From the NCBI RefSeq assembly GCF_011745365.1, contig NW_024468913.1:496001-560000 (forward strand): 64,000 nt of DNA, given 5' to 3'. A program made the position numbers and the translations under genes. A model generated the notes under the pieces. That model was not told the DNA's origin. It made no database searches and saw nothing but the letters and a program-made list of their open reading frames with translations. This document shows positions 11,189 to 22,170 of the stretch, in pieces (the stretch's first letter is position 1; each line of letters begins with the position of its first letter). The stretch is from Cryphonectria parasitica EP155 (Eukaryota; Ascomycota; Sordariomycetes; Diaporthales; Cryphonectriaceae).

Positions 11189-12501
11189 TCAGGCTCCAGG
11201 GCGAGAGTAATCCAGCGCCTTCACGCGCTTCCAGACTTCTCGCACGACCCTCTCCTGTCCCTGTCGTGCCGTCTCGGTCTCTGATGGTCCAGCAGGCCTG
11301 CCAAGGAGGGATTTCAGTCAGCGCACATTCGTCTCTCACACTTACATCGGCCCAGACTGCTCTCCACCCGCATGTTACGCAGCAATGGAGCCTTCTTACC
11401 TGATAGCCAAATACAGCCTACTCCCCAGCCTCACATCAGGAACCTCAGCCGTCGCAGGGTCCTCAGGCGGGTTTGCCGTGGTCACCAGCCCGCCCGCCTC
11501 AAGCAGGATCGCAATGCCCGCCGCGACATCCCACTCCCAGCACCCGCCCTCCCACCAGATATCAAGGCTCCCGGACGCCGTATACGCCATATCCAGCGCC
11601 GCGCTCCCCAGGCTTCGCACACCATGCACCATGCCGCCCTTGCCCCGGCGCGCCGCAGGCTCCACGGCCATGGTGACGAAGCTCTCGATCTTGCGGCCGA
11701 GATTCCCCACGCCCGTGTCCGGATCACGCCTGTCCTTGCCCCACTCGCAACCAAACACGCACCCCTTGGGCGCGTTGGGGGGGATGGGCCGGTTCGGGAG
11801 GAAGGGGAGGCGCTGGGAGCCGTTGAGGAAGGCGCCGCGGCCGCGGCAGGCGGTGAAGAGCTGGTTCATGAAGGGGGCGTAGATGATGCCGATGATGGGG
11901 GACCCGCGGACGATGAGGGCGATGGAGACGCAGAAGGTGGGGAAGAGGTGGGTGTAGTTTACGGTGCCGTCGAGGGGGTCGACGCACCAGGTTGGGTGGT
12001 CCGGGTCGATGAGGTAGTCTTTGGAGGAGCCGGCGGAGTATGTCTCTTCGCCGATGAACCTGGGGATGATTTATGAGTTATCTCATGTGCCGTCGGCTGG
12101 TGGGAAAAAGAGGGGGGCAAACAAGGAGAGGTTAGGAACATACTTGTGGTGAGGGTACTTTTTGGATATTGACTGGTGGATGAAGGCCTCGACATCTGGC
12201 ACATTTTACGAGAGCAGCTGGTCAGCACATTGTCACTCTTCTATCATAGCTACAACTACAGCAACAAGATAGACGCAGTGTTTGACGACGCACCAGTGTC
12301 CGTCTTGGTCACGATATCCACAGCATTCTCCTTCTCCTCAATCCTCTGCTCCTCTGCTTGCCCTCCTCCTGACGAGCCGCTCATGCGCACCCTCGCGCCG
12401 TCCATGAGCATCTCACCGGCATCCTTGCCCAGCTGGATGGCAAAGGCATAGATCTCGTCCAGTTCCTGCTCGCTGATCTGGTCCTGTGCTTGGCCGGCCA
12501 T
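11189..12501 (-). CDS. qa-x: Quinate-cluster inositol-monophosphatase-like protein QA-X/QutG (342 aa, 4 exons)
   Basis: Member of the Mg-dependent, lithium-sensitive inositol monophosphatase superfamily found in fungal quinate clusters (qa-x in Neurospora, qutG in Aspergillus). It is not needed for the core pathway, and its exact substrate is unknown to me. Exons on the minus strand are 12501-12294, 12195-12144, 12059-11400 and 11297-11189, and all phases agree. Metal-site motifs are FIGEET (Glu91/Glu92), DPLDGT (Asp114, Asp117) and WEWDVAAG (Asp264), all intact, so catalysis is likely. The start is the ATG at 12501; the frame extends 12 nt upstream only through a TTG. It is divergent from qa-2 across about 1 kb, the same arrangement as in Neurospora. 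Confidence 0.9.
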
Positions 12502-13519
12502 GATATCGGTCAATTGGATGGGATGTTGGTAGTAAGCTGGTGAAGGAGGGTGAGCTCAAGATGTGTTGAGCATGAGAAGAGTCAGAGAAGTGGTGGTAGA
12601 GTCACTCAGTCCGTCAGTCAGACGGTGACTAATGAGAGAAGGACCCTGAAGCTTTGTGCGGTGCCCACTGAAGCTCTACCCAAAGAGCCGCTACAAACCG
12701 AGAAACCACAGCGGTGGACATTCCGCAGTGGTTCTGATTCAGCGGGCATGACGTCGATTTCCTCCCACTAAGCACGGCCTACCATAATAACGAGGTCCGC
12801 TGAAGAAACTGTTATCTCTTATCTTAGCGGGGGAGGCACCTGCTGCAATTACTCAAGTACTCAAAGAAACTCCCTGAAACCATCTGGTTCACTACTAAAG
12901 ACCTTTATCGGCTAGCCGTTGGACGCATTATCAAGACCCGTGCGCAGTCCAGCCAAATGACCATTCAGCCCCTCCTTTATACCTCCTTCTCGTGTTCGAG
13001 AGTGCATAAATGTGTTGCCAGGAAGAACTGCCCCTCACATACTCGAGTGAGAGAGTATCGTCGGAACCACAACTGCCGAGGTTGCGCCGTGGTGATTGGG
13101 AAGAGGGACCCGGAAGAGCGCTCTTCCACCCTCTTGGCCCCGCCCAAACGGACGGATGGATGGAAGGCTCGCTTCAACATTGTCGGTCCATAGTTTAAGC
13201 ACCCGCACTGATCCTGAACCACACGAGGATATGCATTCAGACCCACAACTTGTCCTCAGGGCGGTGGTGCAAAGCCGTAGGTCGGGTTGGATATGTCCGG
13301 TGCTGCCAGACTGATGACAGAAGGAGGAGCACAATGGATGGATGATGAATTAATGAGAGACGGAACTACAAACATTGATGAAAATGGCCCTTCAGGCTTC
13401 GCTATAACAAAAGGAGTTAAGACACAACAATTATTTGTCACCAACCTCATGAGCCCAAGCTTGACTCATCACCACCATCACCACCAGACAACCAACAACC
13501 AACAACATCCATCCTCATC
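12502..13519. promoter_or_regulatory. Divergent qa-x / qa-2 intergenic promoter region
   Basis: 1018 bp between the two start codons, where the promoters of both genes must lie. I found no close match to the Neurospora QA activator 16-mer here; the best (near 12797-12812 and 12898-12913) agree at only 9-10 of 16 positions. The 40 nt before the qa-2 ATG are rich in CAC/CAA, as is common in fungal leaders. Confidence 0.5.
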
Positions 13520-14011
13520 ATGTCCCGCCACATCCTCCTCATCAACGGCCCCAACCTCAACCTCCTAGGCAAGAGGGAACCCCACATCTACGGCCACACC
13601 TCCCTAGCCGACGTGGAATCCCAGGCCCAAGCCCAGGCCGCCTCGCTGGGCGCCACCCTCGAGGCCTTCCAGTCCAACCACGAGGGCGCCATCGTAGACC
13701 GCATCCAGCAGGCCGCGGCGTGGTGGACGCCGCCAGAGGGCCACAGGCAGACCCCTCCCGTCTCGGCCATCATCATCAACCCTGGCGCCTACACCCACAC
13801 CAGCGTCGCCATACGAGACGCGCTGTCGGGCGTGGACATCCCGTTTGTGGAGGTGCACATCTCCAATGTCCACGCGCGGGAGGAGTTTCGCCGGCATAGT
13901 TACCTGAGCGACAAGGCGGTGGCGGTGATTGCTGGGCTTGGTGTGTTTGGGTATCAGGCTGCGCTGGAGTTTGTGGCCAAGCATCTGAAGTTGAAGGGGG
14001 AGGGGCAGTGA
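13520..14011 (+). CDS. qa-2: Catabolic type II 3-dehydroquinate dehydratase QA-2 (163 aa)
   Basis: Converts 3-dehydroquinate to 3-dehydroshikimate in the cytosol, the second step of quinate degradation. It is a small dodecameric type II enzyme, unrelated to the type I domain of the biosynthetic AROM protein. Active-site elements are all present: [18 protein letters not shown] with Arg19 and catalytic Tyr24, [20 protein letters not shown] with Asn87, [13 protein letters not shown] with catalytic His113, and the following Arg residues that bind substrate. It is a single exon from the ATG at 13520. The length is between Aspergillus QutE and Neurospora QA-2. A C14-A15 tract begins 17 bp after the stop. 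Third-position G/C is very high, as in the other qa structural genes. Confidence 0.96.
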   Translation: MSRHILLINGPNLNLLGKREPHIYGHTSLADVESQAQAQAASLGATLEAFQSNHEGAIVDRIQQAAAWWTPPEGHRQTPPVSAIIINPGAYTHTSVAIRDALSGVDIPFVEVHISNVHAREEFRRHSYLSDKAVAVIAGLGVFGYQAALEFVAKHLKLKGEGQ

Positions 14012-14027
14012 GCTATGTATTATGTTG

Positions 14028-14056
14028 CCCCCCCCCCCCCCAAAAAAAAAAAAAAA
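14028..14056 (+). repeat. C14-A15 homopolymer junction
   Basis: Fourteen C (14028-14041) followed directly by fifteen A (14042-14056), just downstream of the qa-2 stop. Confidence 0.9.
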
Positions 14057-14247
14057 GCCAGGACTGGAAAAGAACAGGAAGAAACATGAAAAGTTGAATA
14101 GTTCACGCCAAGACCATACTCGTAAAGTAATATTCATCGACATGTTCGCTGAAAAAAAAAGATCAAAGAAACTCATATTCGCTATGATACTAGACAATTG
14201 ATATCTCCCATGTTCCAGTTATCCACTGATACCCAGCGCCCATCTAA

Positions 14248-14679
14248 TCAACAAGGATGCAATTTGCGGTGTCTGTAGGAATCCCTTCTGTTCTTGTAGG
14301 CCCAGTGACCGCCCAGAATGAGCAATATGCCAGCCACAACCAACAACAGCACAACAACACAGGAGTCATAGGACGTCCTCGGAGTTTGTGAGACCTTCTG
14401 ACGAACCCAGTTGCTCAAGATATTTATCCTGGCACAGACGTTGTTCAGCAACTTCGGGATGCCCTCACCAGACCGCGATCCTGATCCACCAGGTATTCCC
14501 ATCTCCGCCTGCGACAACATTCTGTTGCTGTTCTCTACCACGCCGCCCAGTGGGTGCTCTGAGGCCATCCTGTTTCCCTGAGTCAGGGTAGTCGCCTGCG
14601 AGATGCCAGCCCCAGCACTTGTGAGATAGCCACCGTCATCATCATCATCATTATTATTGATCGTCACGCTTCTCGCCCC
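14248..14679 (-). other. In-frame open extension of qa-4 with a C-terminal transmembrane helix
   Basis: Directly after the qa-4 TAG, in the same frame, 143 sense codons run from GGG (14679) to a TGA at 14250-14248. The encoded stretch has a poly-Asn/Asp start, a Ser/Gly-rich middle, an amphipathic segment (LLNNVCARINILSNWVRQKV) and the strongly hydrophobic CVVVLLLVVAGILLILGG followed by basic residues, as in tail-anchored or single-pass proteins. The first internal ATG, at 14568, would give 106 aa. Three readings are possible: a separate small membrane protein, translational readthrough of qa-4, or splicing. A 147-bp candidate intron 14596-14742 (GTGGAG...CTCGCAG, phase 0) would remove the stop and fuse the two, but its donor is weak. 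Confidence 0.45.
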
Positions 14680-15879
14680 CTAGGACGGCGTGTCGCTATC
14701 GTCCGACTCGGCCGCAAATGCTGGCGACGGATGACTCTCCACCTCCTCGCTGGCATCTCTGACACTCGGCTCTGAGGCACTCGCATCGGATGCGACACAG
14801 GTCTCTGAGTGGCCCGCTCCTTCTTCCACGCTCTTGGTCTTCGTCGCAAGGCGCAGGTCCTCAACCAGCCGGCCCCATGAGACGGCACCACGGTGTGCCA
14901 GCTCGTGCGGCACGTCGGCGCCCTGGTCGCTCATCCGCCGGTTGAACAGCTCCAGGCTGACCCACCCCTCGAACCCAAGGCCGTGAAAGAAAGCCTCGGC
15001 GATCTCCCTGACGGGCAAGAATGCGCCTCGGTCCGTCTCGCCGTAGAAGAGCCTGCAGTTCCTGCTCCAGCTCATGCGCGGCGTCTGGCCCTCCGTATAG
15101 AAACGGTGGCCCTCGACCAGAGGGCTCTCCAGGCGCTCCGCGTCGACAATCTGCACGTAAAAGACTTTCTTCACATCCACACGCTCCACAAGCCTCTTCA
15201 TAGACTCTGTTACCGCGCGCTCTGCATCCGGCGTGACGCCTGAGGATGAAGCCGGATCGCCGTAGATCCTGCCCGCGATGTTGAAGCTGTCCAGGCACAG
15301 GCCCAAGTTGGCGCGGTCGACCCGCTGCACCACCTCCCAGCTGGCCTCCCACGTGTTGATGCGCGTGCCAAAGCACAGAGCCTCGTACACGAAGCGAATT
15401 GGTGGATTGTGCGCGGCGCCCAGGTCGGCAATCTTCTGCAGGTCCGACACGATGAGGTTCATGTCGTCGCTCATTTGCGCCTCTGGGAGGAAGGACGAGG
15501 GCACCTGGATGAGGTCTGTCTGCAGTGCTGTGGCGATTTCCATCCACCTATGCAGCTTCTCGATCCTTGCGTCGTGCTCTTTTCGGTCGATGAGGCCATC
15601 ATAGCCAGAGAAGGGCTGAAGGCAGATGATGGTTATGTTCTTTTGGGCACAGAGACGCTGGATGCCGTGGGCTGCCTTCAGTTGGGCTTGGTGAGACGGT
15701 CCATCACTGGGGCGATGTTGGGGGGACTCAAACTGCTTAGCGTGGTCGAGGAGGTCGGCATCGAAGAGCTCGATACCCTGGTAGCCTTGCTGCTCCATGA
15801 TGTCGAGCTTGCTGGCAAGGGAGTGACCTGCGTAAGGCCATCCCAGGGACATGCTGGTTATGCCGAGTTGGCAGGGCAT
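14680..15879 (-). CDS. qa-4: 3-dehydroshikimate dehydratase QA-4/QutC (399 aa)
   Basis: Converts 3-dehydroshikimate to protocatechuate, committing quinate carbon to the beta-ketoadipate pathway. It is a xylose-isomerase-like TIM barrel that uses a divalent metal. Conserved landmarks are MPCQLGITSMSLG at the start, ELFDADLLDHAK, ICLQPFSGYDG, and the four metal ligands expected from characterised family members: Glu166 (VYEALCFGTR), Asp197 (LCLDSFNIAG), Gln243 (VQIVDAERL) and Glu310 (WVSLELFNRR). It is a single exon, transcribed divergently from qa-3. The core ends near residue 345. The remaining ~55 residues are a Ser/Glu/Asp-rich tail that Neurospora QA-4 (about 360 aa) lacks, and beyond the TAG the frame stays open into a membrane-helix segment. 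Confidence 0.95.
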   Translation of the reverse strand: MPCQLGITSMSLGWPYAGHSLASKLDIMEQQGYQGIELFDADLLDHAKQFESPQHRPSDGPSHQAQLKAAHGIQRLCAQKNITIICLQPFSGYDGLIDRKEHDARIEKLHRWMEIATALQTDLIQVPSSFLPEAQMSDDMNLIVSDLQKIADLGAAHNPPIRFVYEALCFGTRINTWEASWEVVQRVDRANLGLCLDSFNIAGRIYGDPASSSGVTPDAERAVTESMKRLVERVDVKKVFYVQIVDAERLESPLVEGHRFYTEGQTPRMSWSRNCRLFYGETDRGAFLPVREIAEAFFHGLGFEGWVSLELFNRRMSDQGADVPHELAHRGAVSWGRLVEDLRLATKTKSVEEGAGHSETCVASDASASEPSVRDASEEVESHPSPAFAAESDDSDTPS

Positions 15880-16714
15880 TTTGTCTATTTATTCTGGAAA
15901 GGAGGAGTAGGAGGAGGATGATAAGGTTCTGTAGTAGGATGTGAGGGGAAGTGAGAAAAAGAGAGGATGTAATAGTAGAGGATGGTCAGGTCTGATACAC
16001 TATCTGGTGGCTGCTGCCAATAGAGAAGAGAGAAAGGGATTATGGATAGTAGTAGTTTCGTGTACGCAAAGTTTGTGGCATGTGTTGTGTAGACAAGTCA
16101 AATCTTGTTTGGGAAACGGGATCTTTCTGGAGTTGAGAGGAAGGGGCAAATAAATAATATGTAGTGGACAGAGAAAGGTGAACGACCCGGAAGGTCCAAC
16201 CAGCCAGGCCCACAATCGGCTGGCTATGTGAGTGACTCTGTTTGTCGTAGTGGCTTTGGGTATGTTTTGTTTGTCCACTTGTGTTTGCTCTCGAAGAGTG
16301 ACTTCAGTGTAAGAGGCGATGAGACAGATGCCACAAGTCAACGTATCTGACAATATCAGCGTGGCACAGGTGAAAAAAGGGAGGATAACAATCGACGCCT
16401 TCTATGAGTTAGGACACGGAGGCTTGGAATGACAACTTTAGGAAAGGAAAGAGAGCAGGACGGGAAAAAGACATGTCTTTAGTGGGCTTGGTTCCAGTCC
16501 ATGGAGGATTCAGCTGACTGATTCCCTTGGAATATTGCACCCACCACTCGGCGACACTTGACTTTCTCATTTATTCGCTTACCGACATAAGGACGGCCAT
16601 TCTATTGGCTTCTCAGAGAACACTACCGAGGCGATAGGTCATCCAAAGTAATACTGGTGGCTCTCGGTTTCATGAGGCCTGTCTGTCTGTGTCCTGGTCG
16701 CAGAATCAACCCGA

Positions 16715-16730
16715 AGATAAGCGTGTATAT
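16715..16730 (+). promoter_or_regulatory. Candidate degenerate QA-activator site
   Basis: AGATAAGCGTGTATAT agrees at 12 of 16 positions with the Neurospora QA-1F consensus GGRTAARYRYTTATCC (consensus recalled, not looked up). Its place between qa-4 and qa-3 fits, but one half-site is poor. Chance matches at this level occur. Confidence 0.25.
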
Positions 16731-17337
16731 GCTGATCCAGAAAAGCGAGAGTCTGCATTGGGTGATGGACGACGGTTTCGATCCAATGTGTAGCCCGGTG
16801 ATGTCAGAACAGGGAAAGGACGTTGTCGGTTAAACGTTTACGAGTCGAAATCTCAACGACATGGCTCGGCTCCACTGGCACCCGACGATTCTTTTTCCCC
16901 CCCTCTCTCTCTCTCTCTGAGTTGCCGCTGTAGTGCATGGAAAGCAATTTTCCCTTCATCTTGACGGCAGAGCGTTCTACAACCCTTGTTCGCACGAAGC
17001 CGTCGTGAGCTCTCCTTTTCTCTCTTTCTCAGTTTCTCCCCCCGCCGCGGCCACACTCCCTCACTTAAGCGAAGACCGAGGCCCCTCCCCACGGGGAGAT
17101 CTACCTCATTTCTATTTCCGAGGCTAAGTCAGCATCGTAGCAGCTTTATCCTCCGTCGTTGATGTGAAAGATCATTCATCCCTTCATAAAAGGTCCCGGC
17201 TATCCTTTCTGAGAAGTAATCTGATTAACGACACTTAAAAACGCCACATTTGTTAGCCCTACAAGATCTTGTACGAATCAGTTACATTTCTGATCATCAG
17301 AGACGATTTCCCCTGCTCCTTATTTGCACAATCAACA

Positions 17338-17339
17338 GT

Positions 17340-17375
<36 letters not shown>

Positions 17376-17390
17376 CTCTCTCTCTCTCCC
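17338..17390 (+). repeat. CT-rich microsatellite in the qa-3 leader
   Basis: Nearly pure CT dinucleotide repeats interrupted by two CC steps, 70-125 bp before the qa-3 start codon. Pyrimidine tracts near the transcription start are common in fungal promoters. Confidence 0.85.
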
Positions 17391-17461
17391 ACTCTCACTG
17401 AGACACACCTCATACAATATCCCCCAACTATCCTACTGGGTAAACACAGAACCAAGCGGTG

Positions 17462-18621
17462 ATGGCGACCATGACAGTAACAAAGTCCTCGGCGACAACA
17501 CAAACGTCAACACCAGACAACACCACATCACACTTCCAGACACAATCACCAACATCACTACCACAGATCGACCACCTCGACAGACATGGCTACCTCTTTG
17601 GTCAGAAGCTCACCGCTTCCATGTCCCCATTGCTTCATGATGTGGTCTACCAGAATCTCGGCCTGAACTGGGCACAACAGCGCCTAGATTCAACAGATAT
17701 GGACCTCTTTCTCAAACTGAGACAACACCCCAAGTTTTATGGTAACCCCCACCCCCCTAACCTCTTCAGCTTCCCTTCCTTCAACTCCGAGACAACCTTT
17801 AAAAAGGCAGAGACTGACTTGCACACCCCCTCACAGGCGCCTCAGTGACAATGCCCCACAAAGTCTCCATCATCCCCCACCTAGACGAGCTCACAGAGGA
17901 ATGCCGTGCAGTAGGCGCCTGCAACACCCTCTACGTCCGCGACGAGCCCGACCCAACCTCCCCCACCGGCCACCGCCGCATCTACTGCGGCACCAACACC
18001 GACGTTATCGGCGTCCGCGACAGCTTCCTCAAGACCATCCCAGACGCAGACCACGCCGCCGTCTTCCGCAACCGTCCAGCCCTCGTCATCGGCGGCGGTG
18101 GCGCCGCACGCTCGGCGGTCTACGCCCTGCGCACCTGGCTGGGCGCCACCTCCGTCTACCTCGTCAACCGCGACCGCGCCGAGGTCGAGGCCGTCATTGC
18201 AGAGTGCACCGAGCGCGGGTTTGCAGGCGCCGCGGGCGAGCTGGTCCATGTCGAGACGGTGGAGCAGGCCAGAGCGCTCGAGGGCCCTGGCGCGATAGTG
18301 GCCTGCGTGCCAGACTTTGCGCCCGCGACGGACGCCGAGGTGCAGGCGCGCGCCGTGGTCGAGGTGTTCCTGCGCGAGAAGGCGCACAAGGGGGCCATGC
18401 TGGAGATGTGTTACAACCCTAGCCCCTTCACGCAGCTGGGCAAGCTGGCGGAGGAGGCTAGGTGGAACGTCATCCTTGGCACGGAGGCGCTGATCTGGCA
18501 GGGCATTGAGCAGGATCGTTACTGGACCGGGCGGAAGACGGAAGAGTTGCCGGTGAAGGAGGTCAAGGAGGAGATTTATAGACAGGTGGAGCTCCGGGCT
18601 GCGGCACATCAGTCCAAGTAG
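17462..18621 (+). CDS. qa-3: Quinate/shikimate dehydrogenase QA-3/QutB (354 aa, 2 exons)
   Basis: NAD-dependent enzyme that oxidises quinate to 3-dehydroquinate (and shikimate to 3-dehydroshikimate), the first catabolic step. Exons are 17462-17741 and 17837-18621; the 95-bp intron splits a Gly codon just before SVTMPHK. The first ~35 residues are a Thr/Ser-rich lead. The substrate-side motifs are [20 protein letters not shown] with catalytic Lys102, and NTDVIGV with Asp149. The dinucleotide loop is [15 protein letters not shown] at about 177-191. The C-terminal [12 protein letters not shown] block is characteristic of the shikimate dehydrogenase superfamily. A second in-frame ATG lies three codons downstream, and either could be used. 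The gene is convergent with qa-y. Confidence 0.95.
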
Positions 18622-19247
18622 ACGGTGTTGTGGAATAGGTTTTAGCAGTCATAGCATTAGTTGAGAGCACAGCCAGGCGTTTGTTGTCACCAGTCTCGAC
18701 GTACATAGATGTTGAATTAATTCAACTTGTCTCTGGCTGCAAATGGTACCATTTTTTCATTAGTGACGATCCTTTTCGCTTGTATTTTTCTCCTGTTCCT
18801 CTTTCTTTTTCTTCTTCTTTTTCATGATACCATTTAACAGTTCGTGAAACTGAGATACAGCCAGTGAAACCAACATTCATGATGTAACAAGTTCACTTTG
18901 ACAATGTGCCGATATATCCAAGTGGCGTGCCCAACAATCGTGTAGGCTTCGTGCTTTATCTGAGCGTGGCCAACACGCCCTAGTATGTACGTAGATAAGA
19001 GAACACTTGGTTTGAACATGTTAGGAGATATGAGGAAACCTGAAATATAGGTTGGTGTATTGGGGTAGAATTAAAAGTCATGTAGGGTCATCATCGATGA
19101 GGTAAAAATTCGCTATAATTATACCAATATCCAGAAATCCCACAAATTTCTACCCTGACCTGTCTGAGAACGAAATCAAGAAGACAGAGTCTTCAACCTC
19201 CCAAACCCCGTTCACCATTTTTACTCTTCCCTGTTACCGTCGTCAAT
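18622..19247. other. Convergent qa-3 / qa-y intergenic region
   Basis: 626 bp holding the 3' ends of two convergent genes, T/C-rich near 18780-18825 and otherwise A/T-rich. No gene seen. Confidence 0.6.
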
Positions 19248-20998
19248 CTATACATATTGGTCCTGGCTCTTGTCCTCGACCTGGGTCAGGCCAGGCTTCG
19301 AGTCATCATTCAGCTCCAGATTGCCCGCATTGTGCCTGAACTCCTCATCCTGCAGCCGCAGCTCCTCCATGATCTTCTCGTTCGCCTTCCAGACAGGCTT
19401 GACCGCGAACAGCCTATCCATGGCCTCCAGCGGCAGACCCTTGGTCTCGGGGATGAGGAAGAACACAAACACCCACGACAGCAGCATCAGGCTCGCAAAG
19501 AACATGTACACGCCGTACTCCATTGTGGCAAACATCTGCGGCGTGAACCGGCTGATGATGAAGTTCCAGAACCAGTTGCTCGCCGCCGCGGACGCCTGGC
19601 CCAGCGACCGCGTGTTCTGGTCAAACATCTCCGAGTTGAGAACCCAGGGCGTGCCGTTCCACGTCGGCGTGTAGAAGCAGGTCCACAGGTAGAAGAAGAA
19701 CATGGCCGAGATGCCGCCCGACGAGAGCTGTCCGTTGGCAGTCGGGTTGGCGGTCGGGTCAGCGATCTTGATGTAGGCGCCGAGGTACCACATGCACAGG
19801 GAACCGCCGATGGCGCCGACCAGGAGGAGCTTGCGGCGGCCAAGACGGTCGATGAGGTATCTGTTGGGTTATCGAGGTCAGCAATGTGCATCGTTTACAG
19901 CCAACACACACACACACACACACACACATTCAGCACTGCTTGTGTGGGTAGCAGAGGAAATGTTCAAACTCACAGGAGCCAGATAAAGGTAAACGTCGTC
20001 TTCACACAGCCAAACACGCCCGTCGTCAACAGCGATGCATTCGTGCCTTGGACGCCGATGCTCTTGAAGATGGTGGGCGAATAGTAGTTGATGGCATTGA
20101 TGCCGGAGCCGTTCTGCCACAAAAAGAGCATGCTGCCCAGAAAGAATCGCCACTGCACGTTCTTCTGCTTCAACGAGGCAAAGGGCTTCCAGAAGCCCGC
20201 GCCCACCTCGGTCCTGTACCGCTCGAGCTCCTCGTCAATGTAGCTGACCTCCTCGACGATATAGATGTCGGACGCGCTGAGGTTGCGTATCCAGCAGAGG
20301 TTCGCCAGGCCCTCCTCACGCCGACCCTTGGACATGAGCCACCGGGGGGACTCCTTCATCCACAGACACCCGACGAGGAGCAGGCCGGCGGGAATGAGCT
20401 GCACCGCAAAGGGGATGAGCCACTGCTTGTGGTCGGCGGGCAGGGTGGTGTTCACGCCATAGTTGATCCAGAAGCCCACCAGCCCGCCGATCTGCCAGCC
20501 CAGCTCGTAGATGCCCACAAGTCTTCCTCGGGCAGCCGGTGGTGCCAGTTCCGAGATATAGATGGGTACCATGTTCGATGCACCGCCGACACCAATGCCT
20601 GCGAGCACCCTGCCACCGTAGATCAGACCCAGGCCTCGATCCCCATTGGCCCCGAGCATGAGACCGGCGCCAAGAATGAATACAGTGACAAAAGCAAACA
20701 GGGATTTGCGGCGGCCGAGGAAGTAGGAGGAGACATAGGCGAAGAGGGAACCGAAGAAGGCGCCGGCCTGGTAGACAGAGACAATATTGGCCGAGATAAG
20801 GTTCAGCTCAGTGGTGGAGAGCTTGTTGAAGCCGAACTCAGACTTGAAAGAAGCGAGGGCGATGGTGGTGCCGATGAAGGCAGAGTCATAACCGATCATG
20901 CATGAGGCGAAGGAGGCGACGGCGGCCGAAGTATAGACACGCCAGTTGTAGACGGCCTTGGGCGTCGGCCTGTCTTCTTTGAGGGCCAGCAAGGTCAT
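19248..20998 (-). CDS. qa-y: Quinate permease QA-Y/QutD (545 aa, 2 exons)
   Basis: Plasma-membrane MFS sugar-transporter-family proton symporter that imports quinate. Exons are 20998-19974 and 19860-19248; the 113-bp intron joins in phase 2 to read FIWLLYLIDRLGRRK. The start MTLLALKEDRPTPKAVYNWR matches the N-terminus of known quinate permeases, so the ATG at 20998 is preferred over an upstream frame that has only GTG. Twelve membrane helices are apparent, with family signatures SCMIGYDSAFIGTT, GRVLAGIGVGGASNMVPIYI, KESPRWLMSKGR, GSGINAINYYSPTIFKSIG, DRLGRRK and IPETKGLPLEAMDRLF. The cytosolic tail is acidic. The intron holds a (CA)12 microsatellite. Confidence 0.95.
19905..19928 (+). repeat. 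(CA)12 microsatellite inside the qa-y intron
   Basis: Twelve uninterrupted CA units within the single intron of the quinate permease gene; GT on the coding strand. Confidence 0.9.
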
Positions 20999-22170
20999 GT
21001 TGACTTTGAGCAGAGGTACACCCCGCCTGTCCAAGACGTGCAGATGAAGTCGCACCTAAAGGAAAGAGAGGCTGACGATAGGAAATAAAGATGGGGTTGG
21101 TGTGTCTGTCTCCTTTCTCTTGTTTGTCAAGTGAGGACGCAAGGCGGGACGACAGAGACTGATATATGCAACAAATTTTTCTTAGATAGCCTTGCCGAGC
21201 GAGTTAGTGTGCAGTAGAGGCACGCCCATGTGTCGGATGGACCCAGCCGCTTGGGACATGTGGATTGCCATCCCCACGGGGTTGTTCTACTTCTAATACG
21301 GGGTCCCCAGATGGATGGATGTTGTTCAGTCGCGTCGAGACTCATTTCGCCCTATTCGTGGGGGTTTACCCCTTATCCGACTGCTCCCCTTATTTCTCTT
21401 TGATTCCTTCTGCAGTGACGGAAGAGAGTTCAACCTGACACTGACGAAGATCCTAGCTTGACTCGGCTGCGTTTTCGTTCAAGCCTTTCCGAGACTACTG
21501 CCCGCCCCTTGTTCATCCCCGCACTATGGACGCGTGAGCCTGTATGCGGCGCTGTAACCCACACCTAGACAGCCTGGGGTTGGATCGGCCGGGGACAGTC
21601 AGCCCAGGGTGCCAGGATCCGAGAGGAACTAGCTCGCGAGGCGTCGGTCATTCATCTGCTGCGCTATGCAGAGAGGTGGTGTAAACAATGATGCCTTCAC
21701 CTCGATAGGTAGCCTTTGTAGAAAGGAAGAAGGCTTAACCGTTCTGCTTGGCGATTTGCTTGCACGGATAAGCCGGATGTTTTCTGCTGAAACAGACAGG
21801 CACCAACTGCTTTCTTGGCTTTGCTTGTCTTCGCTCATCTTGATAAACGTCGTGTATCTGTCGATGAACCCCTTCTATTCTGTGTATATGCTTGATGGAG
21901 AACGGAATAGTCTAGGTGCCCCTTCAGCAGCTAATTTCCACCAGCCTTGTACGTGAATGGATACCCATAATACTCAAAGGGACACGTTGAGCTTGTTCCA
22001 GGTGTTTTGTTTGTGTAATTATGCGTAGCTGCTGGGCAGGGTGCGCCTGGGAACTCGTGGGTCAACTACCCTGGCCGCTGCGGTCCATCCAGCCTCGGCT
22101 GTAAGGCAGCGTACGGTCTGGACTCGACCAAAGTTCAGCATCCGCCCTTGCGCACTTTACACTCACTGGC
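20999..22170. promoter_or_regulatory. qa-y promoter and qa-1S 3' region
   Basis: 1.17 kb upstream of the permease start and downstream of the repressor stop. It contains a partial QA activator-like site about 365 bp before the qa-y ATG. No additional gene recognised. Confidence 0.55.
21363..21378 (+). promoter_or_regulatory. Candidate degenerate QA-activator site upstream of qa-y
   Basis: GGTTTACCCCTTATCC matches the recalled consensus GGRTAARYRYTTATCC at 12 of 16 positions, including the entire right half TTATCC. It lies upstream of the permease start in the expected promoter interval. Confidence 0.3.

Larger units (their letters stand above)
15880..17461. promoter_or_regulatory. Divergent qa-4 / qa-3 intergenic promoter region
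   Basis: 1.58 kb shared by two oppositely transcribed structural genes, as in Neurospora. It contains a partial QA activator-like 16-mer (separate entry), a CT tract at about 16892-16919 and a longer CT tract in the qa-3 leader. No further gene seen. Confidence 0.6.

Noticed and set aside
12502..12513. Four-codon N-terminal extension of qa-x
   Set aside because: The extension would start at TTG; the ATG at 12501 is preferred.
12797..12812. QA-activator-like sequence in the qa-x/qa-2 promoter
   Set aside because: Only about 9 of 16 positions agree, no better than background.
20999..21055. 19-residue N-terminal extension of the quinate permease
   Set aside because: It begins at GTG, and known quinate permeases begin at the MTLLALKEDRPTP-type sequence.
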